The notes under the pieces: model-generated
The model's input: only the letters and a program-made list of their open reading frames with translations
Database searches by the model: none
What the model was told of the DNA's origin: nothing
Position numbers and translations under genes: made by a program
Origin: an uncultured delta proteobacterium
Lineage (GTDB): Bacteria > Myxococcota_A > UBA9160 > JAFDET01
Reading direction: 5' to 3'
Assembly (NCBI GenBank): GCA_947259215.1
Contig: CAMYLJ010000010.1
Location: 165,967-213,631, forward strand
Length of the DNA stretch: 47,665 nt
Shown: positions 1 to 8,149 of the stretch, in pieces
Numbering within the stretch: the first letter of the stretch is position 1
Layout: each line of letters opens with the position of its first letter

Positions 1-135
1 CGCCAGCCGGTAGAGGCCGCAGGAGAGCGCCGGCACGCGCAGGAACTCGAGGTACGGGCTCGAGCCGGAGCGCTCCATCAGCTCCGGAATCTCGAAGATC
101 TTCCAGGCGGACCCGCTGGCCTCGGAATCGGACAC
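1..135 (-). CDS. Cupin-domain protein, N-terminal part (cut by window edge)
   Basis: The visible 45 residues start MSDSEASGSAWKIFEIPELM and run into a YLEFLRVPALSCGLYRL segment, which is the usual beginning of small single-domain cupins before the metal-binding histidines. The metal site lies outside the window, so metal binding and function cannot be judged. The start is GTG at 135, preceded by a strong GGGAGGAG ribosome site about six bases upstream. A TACCAT hexamer on the same strand (161-166) could be its -10 box. It points the same way as the glycosyltransferase that ends at 175, 40 bases away. Confidence 0.7.
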   Translation of the reverse strand, partial: MSDSEASGSAWKIFEIPELMERSGSSPYLEFLRVPALSCGLYRLA

Positions 136-174
136 GGCACTCCTCCCGTCGAGGAGGCGGATGGTACCACGCAG

Positions 175-1410
175 CTACGCGCGCGGGCGGGCGTCGCGGA
201 GGATCGCGTCGGCCGCCCGCGCCACCGGATCGTCGTCGTTCATGCGAGCGGCGAGCCCGGCGGCGCGATCGTTCAGGACCTCGTTGCCGAGGGTCGCCTC
301 GAGCAGGGCGGCGAGGCGCTCGGCGTCGAGCTGGCGGCGGGGCAGGGCGGGGGGGCCGAGACCGAGGCGCTCCACCCGGTCCGCCCAGTAGAACTGATCC
401 AGCAGGTGCGGCACCACGAGCTGCGGCACGCCCGCGCGCGCTGCCGTGCTGGTGGTGCCAGCGCCTCCGTGGTGCACGATCGCCGCCATGCGCGGGAAGA
501 GCAGCGCGTGCGGCACGTCGCCGACGGTCGTGACGTCCGCGGGCAGGGGCGCGCGTCCCAGACCCGCCCAGCCTTCGGAGACGACCGCGCGCACGCCGAG
601 GCGGCAGACGGCCTCCAGAACCTGCCCCGTGGTTCGCGCCGGATCCGGGTCGGGCATGCTGCCGAAGCCCAGGTAGACCGGCGGCGGCCCCGCGGCCAGG
701 AAGCGCTCGAGCTTCTCCGGCAGCCGCCCCTCCGCGCGCGGCGCCAGGAAGCCCAGCGTTTCGACGTCGAACCCGATGTCGTCGGGCAGTGGCGCGAGCT
801 GCGGGTCCGCGGCCAGCAGGGGCCGCGGCGAGCGCAGGTAGCGGTAGAAGTCGCGGACCGGCGCCAGCCCGAGCGCGCTGCGCCGCCGGTTCACGATCGG
901 CCGCAGCAGCACACCCCCGACGCCCAGCAAGGCGCGCCACAGCCAGCGGTTGAGGCGGGCGGAGCGGACGCGACGCTCCACGACGAAGGGCGGATGGTCA
1001 CCCGATGGGAACACGATCGGGCAGTAGGCGATGAAGCGGTAGGGAATGCCGTGCACTTCAGCGGCCGTCGGGGCGCCGAGCTGGACCCCGCCGCCGAGGA
1101 TCAGGTCGGCGTCCTCGGCCTCGCGGAGGAGCGCGCGCAGCTGGTGGTCCAGGGCGTCGTGCATGTAGTCGGCGGCTGCGCGATGCATGGCCAGCCCGCC
1201 CGCATGCACGGCCGCGGCCTGGGACCGGATCCAGGCACGCACGTCCAGCGGCAGAGGGCGGAAGCCGAGCCCGTGCTGCTCCACCAGCGGGCGCGCGTCG
1301 CTCGCCCCGCACACGCGCACGTCGCAGCCGCGCTCGCGCAGCGCGCGACCCAGGACGGCCAGGGGCTGCACGTCGCCCCGGGTGCCCTCGGGAGCCATCA
1401 CGATGCGCAT
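175..1410 (-). CDS. GT1-family glycosyltransferase (UGT/MGT type)
   Basis: The 411-residue length and two-domain layout match the GT-B enzymes of family 1, which move a sugar from an NDP-sugar onto sterols, macrolides or other lipophilic acceptors. The N-terminus carries the GTRGDVQP signature (about residues 9-16) typical of sterol and antibiotic glucosyltransferases. The C-terminal domain carries the donor-binding HHGGAGTTSTAARAGVP motif followed by DQFYWADR, which contacts the nucleotide sugar. No signal peptide is seen, so it should be cytoplasmic or peripheral on the inner membrane. The acceptor is unknown; no aglycone pathway lies beside it. It diverges from the exported protein at 1624, across a 213-base gap holding a 16-base palindrome. 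Confidence 0.88.
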   Translation of the reverse strand: MRIVMAPEGTRGDVQPLAVLGRALRERGCDVRVCGASDARPLVEQHGLGFRPLPLDVRAWIRSQAAAVHAGGLAMHRAAADYMHDALDHQLRALLREAEDADLILGGGVQLGAPTAAEVHGIPYRFIAYCPIVFPSGDHPPFVVERRVRSARLNRWLWRALLGVGGVLLRPIVNRRRSALGLAPVRDFYRYLRSPRPLLAADPQLAPLPDDIGFDVETLGFLAPRAEGRLPEKLERFLAAGPPPVYLGFGSMPDPDPARTTGQVLEAVCRLGVRAVVSEGWAGLGRAPLPADVTTVGDVPHALLFPRMAAIVHHGGAGTTSTAARAGVPQLVVPHLLDQFYWADRVERLGLGPPALPRRQLDAERLAALLEATLGNEVLNDRAAGLAARMNDDDPVARAADAILRDARPRA

Positions 1411-1460
1411 GGGGGGCGCATCGAGTCGTGTCGTGCGGCGCTTGAGGGGGTTACTCCGGC

Positions 1461-1476
1461 TTCCGTCGCGACGGAA
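1461..1476. promoter_or_regulatory. Perfect 16-base palindrome, possible operator
   Basis: TTCCGTCGCGACGGAA is perfectly self-complementary and sits between two divergent genes. On the minus strand it lies just downstream of a TAATCT hexamer (1478-1483), so it would overlap the start of a transcript for the glycosyltransferase. This is the usual place for a TetR- or MarR-type repressor site. No regulator gene lies beside it, so the binding protein is unknown. Confidence 0.4.
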
Positions 1477-1623
1477 CGAGATTACTCATTCCTGCGTACG
1501 AGCTGCCGCCGAGTTGCCGGTCGCGAGGCCCGTGACGGGCTCTCCGCCCGCGCCGGCATGGCACCCGGCTTGCACCCTTCAGGGCGGGTCCGAAGCGGGA
1601 GGGGCCTCGTCCACGGAGAAGCC

Positions 1624-2310
1624 ATGCGGCGCTGCCTTTGCCTTGCGGCACTGGGAATCGCGTGGCTCGCGCCGGGATCCGCACCGGCCGAGCCGATGGA
1701 CCTCTCCAACCCGACGCCGCGCTGGGTGGAGGTGCGCCTCGAACGCTCGCCGCGCGACGCACCGGGCGCCCTCGATGCGATCTACGGCCCGACCCTCCCC
1801 GCCAGGCTCCAGCCCGCCGCGCGACCGGACTGGGTGGTGGTGGCGGTGCCTTCCGAGGCCGTCGCCCGCCACGTGCTGATCGACGAGCGCGTCGTCGGGG
1901 ACCGCGTGAGCGAGTTCATCTGGGTCTTCGACCGCGCGACCGGCGAGGTCGTGTCCGCGGGCTTCTCGGGCGTGGTGTTGATGCGCATCGGCTGGGGACC
2001 CTTCGCCACGGATGTCGAGGTCGAGCTGCGCACCGAGCTGTCCACGGAGCGGGCGCTCGGATTCCGCGATCCGCGCCGGCTCTTCGGCCGCGATCTCCAC
2101 GACTCGTGCGAGGAGAGCGACAGCGCCTGCCGGCTGGTCTCGCCCGTGCGCTACCAGGCCGATTCGGGCTACGTCAACGCCGTCGGCGTGATCCACGCGC
2201 GGACCCGGGGAATCGACACCCGTACGTTCTCGAGTCTCGGCGAAGCGCGCTTCTCGGAGCAGTCGGACCCGGCCCTTCCCGGTACCGCCGTCGCGAGTTC
2301 GGCGCCCTGA
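1624..2310 (+). CDS. Exported protein of unknown function
   Basis: The 228-residue product begins with a clear Sec signal peptide (MRRCLCLAALGIAWLAPGSAPAE, cleavage expected after about residue 20), so the mature protein should be periplasmic or surface exposed. No catalytic motif is recognised. The C-terminal third holds a CEESDSACR segment that could form a disulfide. The ATG at 1624 was chosen because it has a GGAGA ribosome site six bases upstream and begins the signal peptide; the same frame is open far upstream but that part is antisense to the glycosyltransferase. It is transcribed alone and ends at a strong hairpin (2347-2375). Confidence 0.75.
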   Translation: MRRCLCLAALGIAWLAPGSAPAEPMDLSNPTPRWVEVRLERSPRDAPGALDAIYGPTLPARLQPAARPDWVVVAVPSEAVARHVLIDERVVGDRVSEFIWVFDRATGEVVSAGFSGVVLMRIGWGPFATDVEVELRTELSTERALGFRDPRRLFGRDLHDSCEESDSACRLVSPVRYQADSGYVNAVGVIHARTRGIDTRTFSSLGEARFSEQSDPALPGTAVASSAP

Positions 2311-2346
2311 CCCGATGAACTCCGCTCACCTTCGGAGGGAGGAGGA

Positions 2347-2375
2347 TCGGAAGTCGGCCGAAGGCCGACTTCCGA
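2347..2375. terminator. Strong hairpin between convergent genes
   Basis: TCGGAAGTCGGCC pairs perfectly with GGCCGACTTCCGA (13 bp) around a GAA loop. It lies between the convergent exported-protein gene and greB, so it is placed to stop transcription from both sides. There is no T-tract, so it may act as a 3' end-protecting hairpin or need a factor. The rest of 2311-2508 shows no convincing gene. Confidence 0.55.
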
Positions 2376-2508
2376 GCTTGCTTGGCGCTGTCGCTGTGAC
2401 CGCTGCGCGCCCGGCGGCGCGGGCCTTCGCCCGTTCGGGTTGCGGGGCGCCGGGCTTGCGTGGCCTCGTAGCTCGGGTGGCTCGCAGCGGGCTCGGAGGC
2501 TCTCGGGG

Positions 2509-3060
2509 CTAGCGTTCGCGCTCCCCGTACCAGACCTTCAGGATCGTGAAGAGGGTGTCGCCGCGCGGGCGCTGCACCTCGATCTCGTCGCCCTCGCGCT
2601 TGCCCACGAGCGCCGCGCCCACCGGCGAGTCGACGCTGATCCTTCCCCGCTTCACGTCGAACTCGTCCGGCCCGACTACCTGGTACTCGACCGTCTCGCC
2701 GTCCTCGTCTTCCAGCCGCACCCAGGCGCCGAAGTAGATGCGACCCGCCTCCACGGGCTTCGGCTCGACGACGATGAGTTCGTCCAGCCGCTTGCTGAGG
2801 AAGCGCACGCGGCGGTCGATCTCCCGCAGCCGCTTCTTGCCGTAGATGTACTCGGCGTTCTCGGAGCGGTCGCCCTGGGCGGCCGCGTCGGAGACCTCCT
2901 GGGTGACGCGCGGGCGCTCCACCCGCCAGAGGTGATCCAGTTCGTCGCGCAGTCGGCGCTCGCCCTCGGGCGTGATGTAGTTGGACGGCCTCACGCGGTA
3001 CCCGGGTGCGCAAGGTAGCCGGGGTGCGGCGAGAACGTCGAGGTCGACCTTCGACCGCAT
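2509..3060 (-). CDS. greB: Transcript cleavage factor GreB
   Basis: Gre factors enter the secondary channel of backtracked RNA polymerase and trigger cleavage of the RNA 3' end. The sequence follows E. coli GreB closely: NYITPEG at the start of the coiled coil, the acidic tip GDRSENAEY (catalytic D and E), then KKRLREIDRRVRFL, and a C-terminal FKBP-like domain (FGAWVRLEDEDGE to DTLFTILKVWYG). The 183 residues include about 22 extra N-terminal residues. The ATG at 3060 has no good ribosome site, and a GTG at 2994 just before the conserved core is a possible start. The region 2995-3060 also overlaps a decayed NTF2-like gene fragment on the other strand, which makes the longer start less certain. 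Confidence 0.92.
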   Translation of the reverse strand: MRSKVDLDVLAAPRLPCAPGYRVRPSNYITPEGERRLRDELDHLWRVERPRVTQEVSDAAAQGDRSENAEYIYGKKRLREIDRRVRFLSKRLDELIVVEPKPVEAGRIYFGAWVRLEDEDGETVEYQVVGPDEFDVKRGRISVDSPVGAALVGKREGDEIEVQRPRGDTLFTILKVWYGERER

Positions 3061-3154
3061 GCCGAAGGGTGGCGAGCGCGTGCAGCAGCGGCAGCTGGCG
3101 GTGCAGGAGTGGCGCGGCGGGAAGGTCGCACGCGAGACCTCCTATCACGGCTAG
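3020..3154 (+). pseudogene. Remnant of an NTF2/SnoaL-like gene (C-terminal fragment)
   Basis: In one frame, positions 3047-3154 read TFDRMPKGGERV followed by QLAVQEWRGGKVARETSYHG and a TAG stop. The pattern 'VQEW-x-GKV-x-RE-x-x-Y' closely resembles the last two strands of SnoaL/NTF2-fold proteins. No proper N-terminal part exists: upstream bases belong to greB on the other strand. An ATG at 3059 could yield a 31-residue peptide, but a decayed 3' end is more likely. Its stop codon shares the bases CTAG with the stop of the convergent phosphatase gene, which fits an old real gene end. The family assignment is by eye only. Confidence 0.4.
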
Positions 3155-4449
3155 GGCGCGGCGCCGGCCTCCATGTCCCGCGTTCGGCGCCACTGCTGGT
3201 GGGGTCCGTCGGCCAGGCAGTGGCGGAAGATGGGCTCGGACTGCGGCGAATGCCCTTCGCCCGTCAGACCGCCCATGGGAAACAGATCCCTCGCCTGCTT
3301 GTCCGCCGCCAGGACGGTGAGCCCGATGGCCCCGTCTCCGTGAAGGTCGAGGCGCATGTAGCCGGGCAGCGCCTCGGCCATCATGACGGTGCCCTGCCTC
3401 TCGACGCGGTTCACCTTTTTCGTGCTGCCGGCGCCGCTCACCAGGTAGTAGACCCCCAGCACGTCGCGGTGAACTTGCAGGCTGTGCTCGTGTCCTCCCA
3501 CGAAGAACAGCGGGGAAAACGGGCTCGAGGCCCGGTAGATCTGGAAGATGGATTGTTCGTACAGCGGATTCGTGACGTCGGTCCCCGTCACACCGAGCTG
3601 GCGCGACAGCGGGTAGAGCGAGCCGACGATCGGGAGCGGAAGCCAGGCCCAGTCCCAGAAGTCGGTGAGCGGGAAGAGGTGTTGCTTCCAGGTGAAGTTG
3701 CCGCCGTGGGGGCCGGCGGTGATGATCGGGTGATGCATGGTGAGCGCCACGTGGCGCCCCTCGTTCTGGGTGAACTCGGCCGAGAGGTCGTAATAGGCCT
3801 CGAGGGCACTCCGCGACTCCCGGCATTCCTGGGAGTACTCCTCGGGGTGGTCGATCATCTGACCGAAGCCCGCCAGGTCGATGAACACGAACCGCATGTG
3901 CTCGCCGACGTCCAGGTGGCGCGGGCCCGCGCAGCCGGCGAGCGGCAGGCTCTGGACCCGCGGCGCGAAGCGCTCCAGGAAGCGCCGCTGCTCGACGGCG
4001 TGCTCCCAGCCCCGGGGACCGTCCATGTCCCAGTCGTGGTTGCCCAGGGTGAAGGCCGCCCGTCCCGGCGCCGCGGCGGCGATCTGGGTCTCGAGCACCC
4101 GCTCGCCCTGGAGCCGGTCGGAGTGGCCTTCGGGAACGAGCCCCTTCTGGTAGACGTTGTCCCCCAGGAAGAGGGTCCAGACGTGGTCCGCCCCCACCTC
4201 GGCGACGGCGTCCTCCACGTCGGCGTCGAGCGCCCCGAGCACCGGATCGACGATCTGCGCCGCGCCTTCGTCCGCGAGCTTGGGGGCGCCGGCGTCGCCG
4301 ATCAGGAACACCACGTCGGCGACCTCGCCTGCGCTCTTGCAGTGGACCGGGGCCACCGGACCGGGGTCGAGCTGCCACAGCTGCACGCAGCCGGGCGCCA
4401 GGCAGGCCGCCAGCAACGGGCTCAGGAGCGCGCGCACACGGGACGTCAA
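3151..4449 (-). CDS. Calcineurin-like metallophosphoesterase, predicted lipoprotein
   Basis: All five motifs of the calcineurin-like fold are present: GDAG (51-54), GDNVY (96-100), GNHDWD (136-141), MHHP (238-241) and GGHEHS (318-323), so it should bind two metals and hydrolyse a phosphoester. The arrangement resembles secreted purple acid phosphatases. The N-terminus has a lipobox (LAPGC, Cys21), so the enzyme should be tethered outside the inner membrane. The start is TTG at 4449, overlapping the upstream stop as TTGA, which implies translational coupling to the kinase-like lipoprotein; GTG four codons later is an alternative. The substrate is unknown. Confidence 0.85.
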   Translation of the reverse strand: MTSRVRALLSPLLAACLAPGCVQLWQLDPGPVAPVHCKSAGEVADVVFLIGDAGAPKLADEGAAQIVDPVLGALDADVEDAVAEVGADHVWTLFLGDNVYQKGLVPEGHSDRLQGERVLETQIAAAAPGRAAFTLGNHDWDMDGPRGWEHAVEQRRFLERFAPRVQSLPLAGCAGPRHLDVGEHMRFVFIDLAGFGQMIDHPEEYSQECRESRSALEAYYDLSAEFTQNEGRHVALTMHHPIITAGPHGGNFTWKQHLFPLTDFWDWAWLPLPIVGSLYPLSRQLGVTGTDVTNPLYEQSIFQIYRASSPFSPLFFVGGHEHSLQVHRDVLGVYYLVSGAGSTKKVNRVERQGTVMMAEALPGYMRLDLHGDGAIGLTVLAADKQARDLFPMGGLTGEGHSPQSEPIFRHCLADGPHQQWRRTRDMEAGAAP

Positions 4450-5483
4450 AAGAGCGGGATCTCCCCGTCGTCGACGCGTCCGAGCAGCTTCTGGATGCGC
4501 TTCCAGACGTCATCGACCTCGCCGCGGGTGAGCCCGAACTGCACCACGCCGTCCCGCTCGGCGAGTCCCTTGTCCGGCTCCAGGGGCGGTCCGGGCTCCG
4601 CGTCCCGGTAGTTTCCCTTGCCGTCGTCTTCGAGCTGCTGGGCCACCAGCAGAGAATCTAGCTCCTGCCGCGAGAGCGCCCGCAGGCGCTCCACGGATTG
4701 CTTGCGGAGCGCGGCCACCCGCAGCACGTGCCAGTTGGGGACGAAGTAGTTCTGGACGGGGCCGGGTTGGAAGGAGATCCCGTTGTCGATGGCGAAGACC
4801 TGGCGCCGCGCGTCGTCCTTCGACACCAGGATGTTGCCGTCCCGGCCGTCCTTGTGCTCGATCAGGTAGGTCAGCAGATTGAAGTCGGCCAGGTAGCGGG
4901 CGTAGACGGGATCCCGAACGAAGCGATCGCGATCGTAGACCGCCTGCGGCACCGTGACGTTCTCGAGCCACAGGGCCGCCATGACGAGGATGCACTCGGC
5001 GCCCACGACCTGGGGATCGGTCCAGCCCATGTGCCGGGTGTAGACCTCGAAGGGCGGGCAGCGGACGAGGGTCGTCGGGACCACGTAGTCCTCGGGGTCG
5101 AGGAAGAGCTTCTGGAGCGCGTAGGCCGCGATCTCCTTGCGCGGCGAGTTGTTGTAGCCGCCCAGGTCGGGGGGGACGATCTTGCCCTTGAAGGCGATGG
5201 TGCGGTCGATCTCCTCGAAGTCGAGCTCGATCTTGACGGCACCGCTGGTACCGGCCGCCGTGCGTTTCATGACCCGCACGTCGTACTGGGGCCCCTTCAT
5301 CAGGGCCTCGGCTTCGTCGGGCGGGATGGGCCAGTTCGGGAAGGGGTCGCCCGGCACGGTCGACGGGGCGGCCTCGAACTGGACGGGTTCGAAGCCCCGG
5401 GGGCCTCGGTGGCCCGTACAGGCCGTCCCCAGTACGACCCCCGCCAGGGCCGCGAACAGGGCGGGATTCTTCAGCCGCACCAT
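4446..5483 (-). CDS. Kinase-fold-like predicted lipoprotein
   Basis: The 345-residue product has a lipobox (VVLGTAC, Cys22). Its core resembles the atypical kinase superfamily (PI3/4-kinase, HipA, Fam20 relatives): a lysine region FKGKI (about 98-102), an early acidic helix residue in RKEIAAYAL (E117), a catalytic-loop-like HKDGRDGN (200-207) and a metal-binding IDNGISF (222-228). The catalytic histidine of DxHxxN kinases is not obvious, so the activity is uncertain. An exported kinase would need an extracytoplasmic phosphate donor, as in eukaryotic Fam20 proteins. The ATG at 5483 is preceded by GAAGG at short spacing; GTG at 5480 is equally possible. It is coupled to the phosphatase downstream. 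The family call is an inference from motifs. Confidence 0.6.
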   Translation of the reverse strand: MVRLKNPALFAALAGVVLGTACTGHRGPRGFEPVQFEAAPSTVPGDPFPNWPIPPDEAEALMKGPQYDVRVMKRTAAGTSGAVKIELDFEEIDRTIAFKGKIVPPDLGGYNNSPRKEIAAYALQKLFLDPEDYVVPTTLVRCPPFEVYTRHMGWTDPQVVGAECILVMAALWLENVTVPQAVYDRDRFVRDPVYARYLADFNLLTYLIEHKDGRDGNILVSKDDARRQVFAIDNGISFQPGPVQNYFVPNWHVLRVAALRKQSVERLRALSRQELDSLLVAQQLEDDGKGNYRDAEPGPPLEPDKGLAERDGVVQFGLTRGEVDDVWKRIQKLLGRVDDGEIPLF

Positions 5484-5658
5484 GGCCTTCGGTCTAGTGG
5501 AAACGAGGCGTGGGCGCCAGCGTGCCGTGACGGGTGCGCCCCCGCGGCATCGGACCCGAAGCGCTCCGCCGGGTCTGGCCGACGGGGTAGCGCTTGTGGC
5601 ATCAAGGAGTGCCGGGCCGCCGCCCCGCTCGCCCGATCGCCGATGGAGCACCCACGAG

Positions 5659-7275
5659 ATGAACAAGGTCCGGGTGGCCACCCTCTCCGAGCTGGATCCG
5701 TCGCGCCCCGCCCACGCGCTGGTGGCGAACGTCGACCTGGTGATCGTCCGCTGGCCGGACGCCGAGGAGGTGTCCGTGCTCTACGGGCGCTGTCTGCACC
5801 GCGGCGCCCTGCTCTCCGACGGCGAGGTTCGCGGCGAGGACCTGATCTGCGGCGTACACGGCTGGGACTACCGCTTCCGCACGGGGGTTTCGGCCTACAC
5901 GAACGCGGAGGTCCTGCACAAGTTCGGCCACTGGATCGAGGACGGCGAAGTCCTGGTGGACGAGGACGAGGTCCGCGCGTGGGAACGCAGCCACCCGCAG
6001 CCCTACGACCGCGACGCCTACCAGGGCGCGTACGCCGATCCCCACGGCACCCCCGACGAGCCGTTCAACCACTGGATCCAGGAGATGGCCGAGCACGGGC
6101 TCGAGCGCGCCGGGCACCACGGGCGGGTGAACGCCATGGGGGTGCCCCGGGCCGAGCTCCCCGGCTGGGACGACATCCAGATCCTGACCGCCCAGCTGCA
6201 GCGGGTGCCGCTGCTGGACGACGCGGAGGTCGGGAGCGATCTCGTCATCGGGCCGAACGCCGCGCGGCCGCTGCGCCTGGAGATCCCGCTCTTCGTCTCG
6301 GACATGAGCTTCGGCGCACTGTCCGAGGAGGCGAAGGTGGCCCTGGCCCAGGGGGCCGAGGCCGCGGGCACGGGCATCTGCTCCGGCGAGGGCGGGATGC
6401 TGCCCGAGGAGCAGTCCGAGAACAGCCGCTACTTCTACGAGCTGGCGTCGGCGCGCTTCGGCTTCGAGATGGACCTGCTGAAGAAGGTGCAGGCTTTCCA
6501 CTTCAAGTGCGGGCAGGGCGCCAAGACGGGCACCGGCGGGCACCTGCCCGGCCACAAGGTGAAGGGCAAGATCGCCGCGGTCCGGGGGCTGCCGGAGGGG
6601 ACCGCCGCCATCTCCCCCGCGCGCTTTCCGGACTGGGAGCACGTGGACGACTTCCGCCGCTTCGGCGACCAGGTGCGCCAGGCCACCGGCGGGATCCCGA
6701 TCGGCTTCAAGCTCTCGGCCCAGCACGTGGAGCGCGACCTCGACGCGGCCCTCGACGCCGGCGCCGACTACGTGATCCTCGATGGCCGCGGCGGCGGCAC
6801 CGGCGCCGCGCCGCTGATCTTTCGCAACAACATCAGCGTGCCGACGATCCCGGCCCTGGCCCGGGCGCGCCGGCACCTGGACGGGCTTGGGCGCAGCGAC
6901 GTCACCTTGATCGTCACGGGCGGGCTGCGGGTGCCCTCGGACTTCGTGAAGGCGCTGGCCCTGGGGGCCGACGGCGTCGCGCTCTCCAACTCCGCCATCC
7001 AGGCCATCGGCTGCCTCGGCATGCGCGCCTGCCACACCAACAACTGCCCGGTGGGGATCGCGACCCAGCGGCCCGAGCTGCGCGCGCGCCTGGACGTGGC
7101 GTTGGCTGCCAAGCGCCTGGCGCGCTTCCTGGGCAGCGCCACCGAGCTGATGCGGGTGCTGGCGCGCGCCTGCGGCCACAGCCACCTCAACCAGTTCTCG
7201 CCGGACGACCTCGTCACCTGGAAGCGCGACATGCACCACCTGACGGGCATCGCCTACGCCGGGGTGCGCTCGTGA
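5659..7275 (+). CDS. Rieske domain fused to glutamate-synthase-type FMN/3Fe-4S oxidoreductase
   Basis: Residues 1-110 form a Rieske [2Fe-2S] domain (C45-x-H47 and C64-x-x-H67). Residues from about 150 to 538 match the FMN-binding synthase domain of glutamate synthase large subunit, including the barrel region ILDGRGGGTGAAP and the 3Fe-4S motif C452-x5-C458-x4-C463 followed by PVGIATQ. The glutamine amidotransferase and C-terminal beta-helix domains of true GltB are absent, as in the related GlxD and methylglutamate synthase subunits. It should therefore be an FMN oxidoreductase that takes electrons through the Rieske centre rather than from GltD. The product is unknown. It heads an operon with a second Rieske fusion; the next gene overlaps it by GTGA. 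Confidence 0.85.
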   Translation: MNKVRVATLSELDPSRPAHALVANVDLVIVRWPDAEEVSVLYGRCLHRGALLSDGEVRGEDLICGVHGWDYRFRTGVSAYTNAEVLHKFGHWIEDGEVLVDEDEVRAWERSHPQPYDRDAYQGAYADPHGTPDEPFNHWIQEMAEHGLERAGHHGRVNAMGVPRAELPGWDDIQILTAQLQRVPLLDDAEVGSDLVIGPNAARPLRLEIPLFVSDMSFGALSEEAKVALAQGAEAAGTGICSGEGGMLPEEQSENSRYFYELASARFGFEMDLLKKVQAFHFKCGQGAKTGTGGHLPGHKVKGKIAAVRGLPEGTAAISPARFPDWEHVDDFRRFGDQVRQATGGIPIGFKLSAQHVERDLDAALDAGADYVILDGRGGGTGAAPLIFRNNISVPTIPALARARRHLDGLGRSDVTLIVTGGLRVPSDFVKALALGADGVALSNSAIQAIGCLGMRACHTNNCPVGIATQRPELRARLDVALAAKRLARFLGSATELMRVLARACGHSHLNQFSPDDLVTWKRDMHHLTGIAYAGVRS

Positions 7276-8123
7276 GCGACGGCTGGCAGACCCTCGGCGC
7301 CACGCCGCCGGGCGCGCTGGTGGACGCGCGGCTCCAGCTGCACCACGCGGCCCAGGTGGCGGCCGCCGCGGGCGCCACCCTTCTGGAGGCGCGGCCCGAC
7401 GACAGCCATCCCAACCTCGGCTGGGTGGACGCGCTCGGCGCCCTGGTGGGCCATCCGATTCCGGGGCCGCCGGCCTTCCAGGTGGGGCTCGCCGTCGCCG
7501 ACTTCCGCCTGCTGCTCCTCGACGGCGCGGGCCGCCCGAGCGACGCCCTGCCGCTGGCGGGCCGCACCCTGGCCGAGGCCACCGCCTGGCTGGGCGAGGC
7601 GATCGAGCGCATCGGTGCAGACCTTCCCACGGCCGGCGTCTCGCTTCCGGGCTACGACGTGCCGGACCATCCCACGGCGGCCGGCGCCGCCTTCTCTCCG
7701 GATCCCGACGCGTGCGCGGAGCTCGGGCGTTGGTTCGCCGGGGCGCACGCCGTGCTCGGTCCCCTCGTGGCCGGGCTGCCGGGCGCCGGGGAGGCGCGTT
7801 GCTGGCCCCACCACTTCGACCTCGGCACCCTCGACGTGGTCGAGACCGCAGCCGACGGGAGCCTGGCGAAGTCCGTGGGGATCGGCCTCTCGCCGGGCGA
7901 CGAGAGCTACCCCCAGCCCTACTGGTACGTGTCCCCCTGGCCCTACCCCGCGCCGGACAGCCTGCCCGCGCTGTCGCTCGGCGGCTGGCACCGCGAGGGG
8001 TACATCGCCGCGATCCTGACCGGCAGCGAGCTCGTCGCGGCTCCCCCCGACGCCCAGCGCGCGCGAGTCGAGAGCTTCCTCGACGCCGCCCACGCCGCCA
8101 GCCGGGCGCTGCTGGCGCGCTGA
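7272..8123 (+). CDS. DUF5996-like protein of unknown function
   Basis: This 283-residue soluble protein has no signal peptide or membrane segment. The middle and C-terminal parts carry CWPHHFDLGTL and GIGLSPGDESYPQPYWYVSP, a pattern I associate with DUF5996-type proteins, whose function is not known. Conserved histidines and aromatic residues suggest a ligand- or metal-binding fold. The GTG start overlaps the TGA of the Rieske/glutamate-synthase-like gene (GTGA), so the two are translationally coupled, and the Rieske/thiamine enzyme starts only 26 bases after its stop. This context argues for a role in the same redox pathway. The family name is tentative. Confidence 0.65.
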   Translation: MSDGWQTLGATPPGALVDARLQLHHAAQVAAAAGATLLEARPDDSHPNLGWVDALGALVGHPIPGPPAFQVGLAVADFRLLLLDGAGRPSDALPLAGRTLAEATAWLGEAIERIGADLPTAGVSLPGYDVPDHPTAAGAAFSPDPDACAELGRWFAGAHAVLGPLVAGLPGAGEARCWPHHFDLGTLDVVETAADGSLAKSVGIGLSPGDESYPQPYWYVSPWPYPAPDSLPALSLGGWHREGYIAAILTGSELVAAPPDAQRARVESFLDAAHAASRALLAR

Positions 8124-8149
8124 CGATCCCGATTCGAGAGAGGACACCC

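Noticed and set aside
2174-4513. A 779-residue open frame on the minus strand across greB and the phosphatase
   Set aside because: It overlaps two well-supported genes in another frame and shows only low-complexity Arg/Gly/Ala sequence.
5484-5658. A GACCCG...CGGGTC inverted repeat in the divergent gap before the Rieske operon
   Set aside because: The stem is short and GC-rich repeats of this size are expected by chance here; no clear promoter could be placed for either gene.
4698-7256. Large plus-strand frame running into the 7272 gene
   Set aside because: Only the part after GTG 7272 is protein-like; the rest is antisense to the kinase-like gene or out of frame with the Rieske/glutamate-synthase-like gene.
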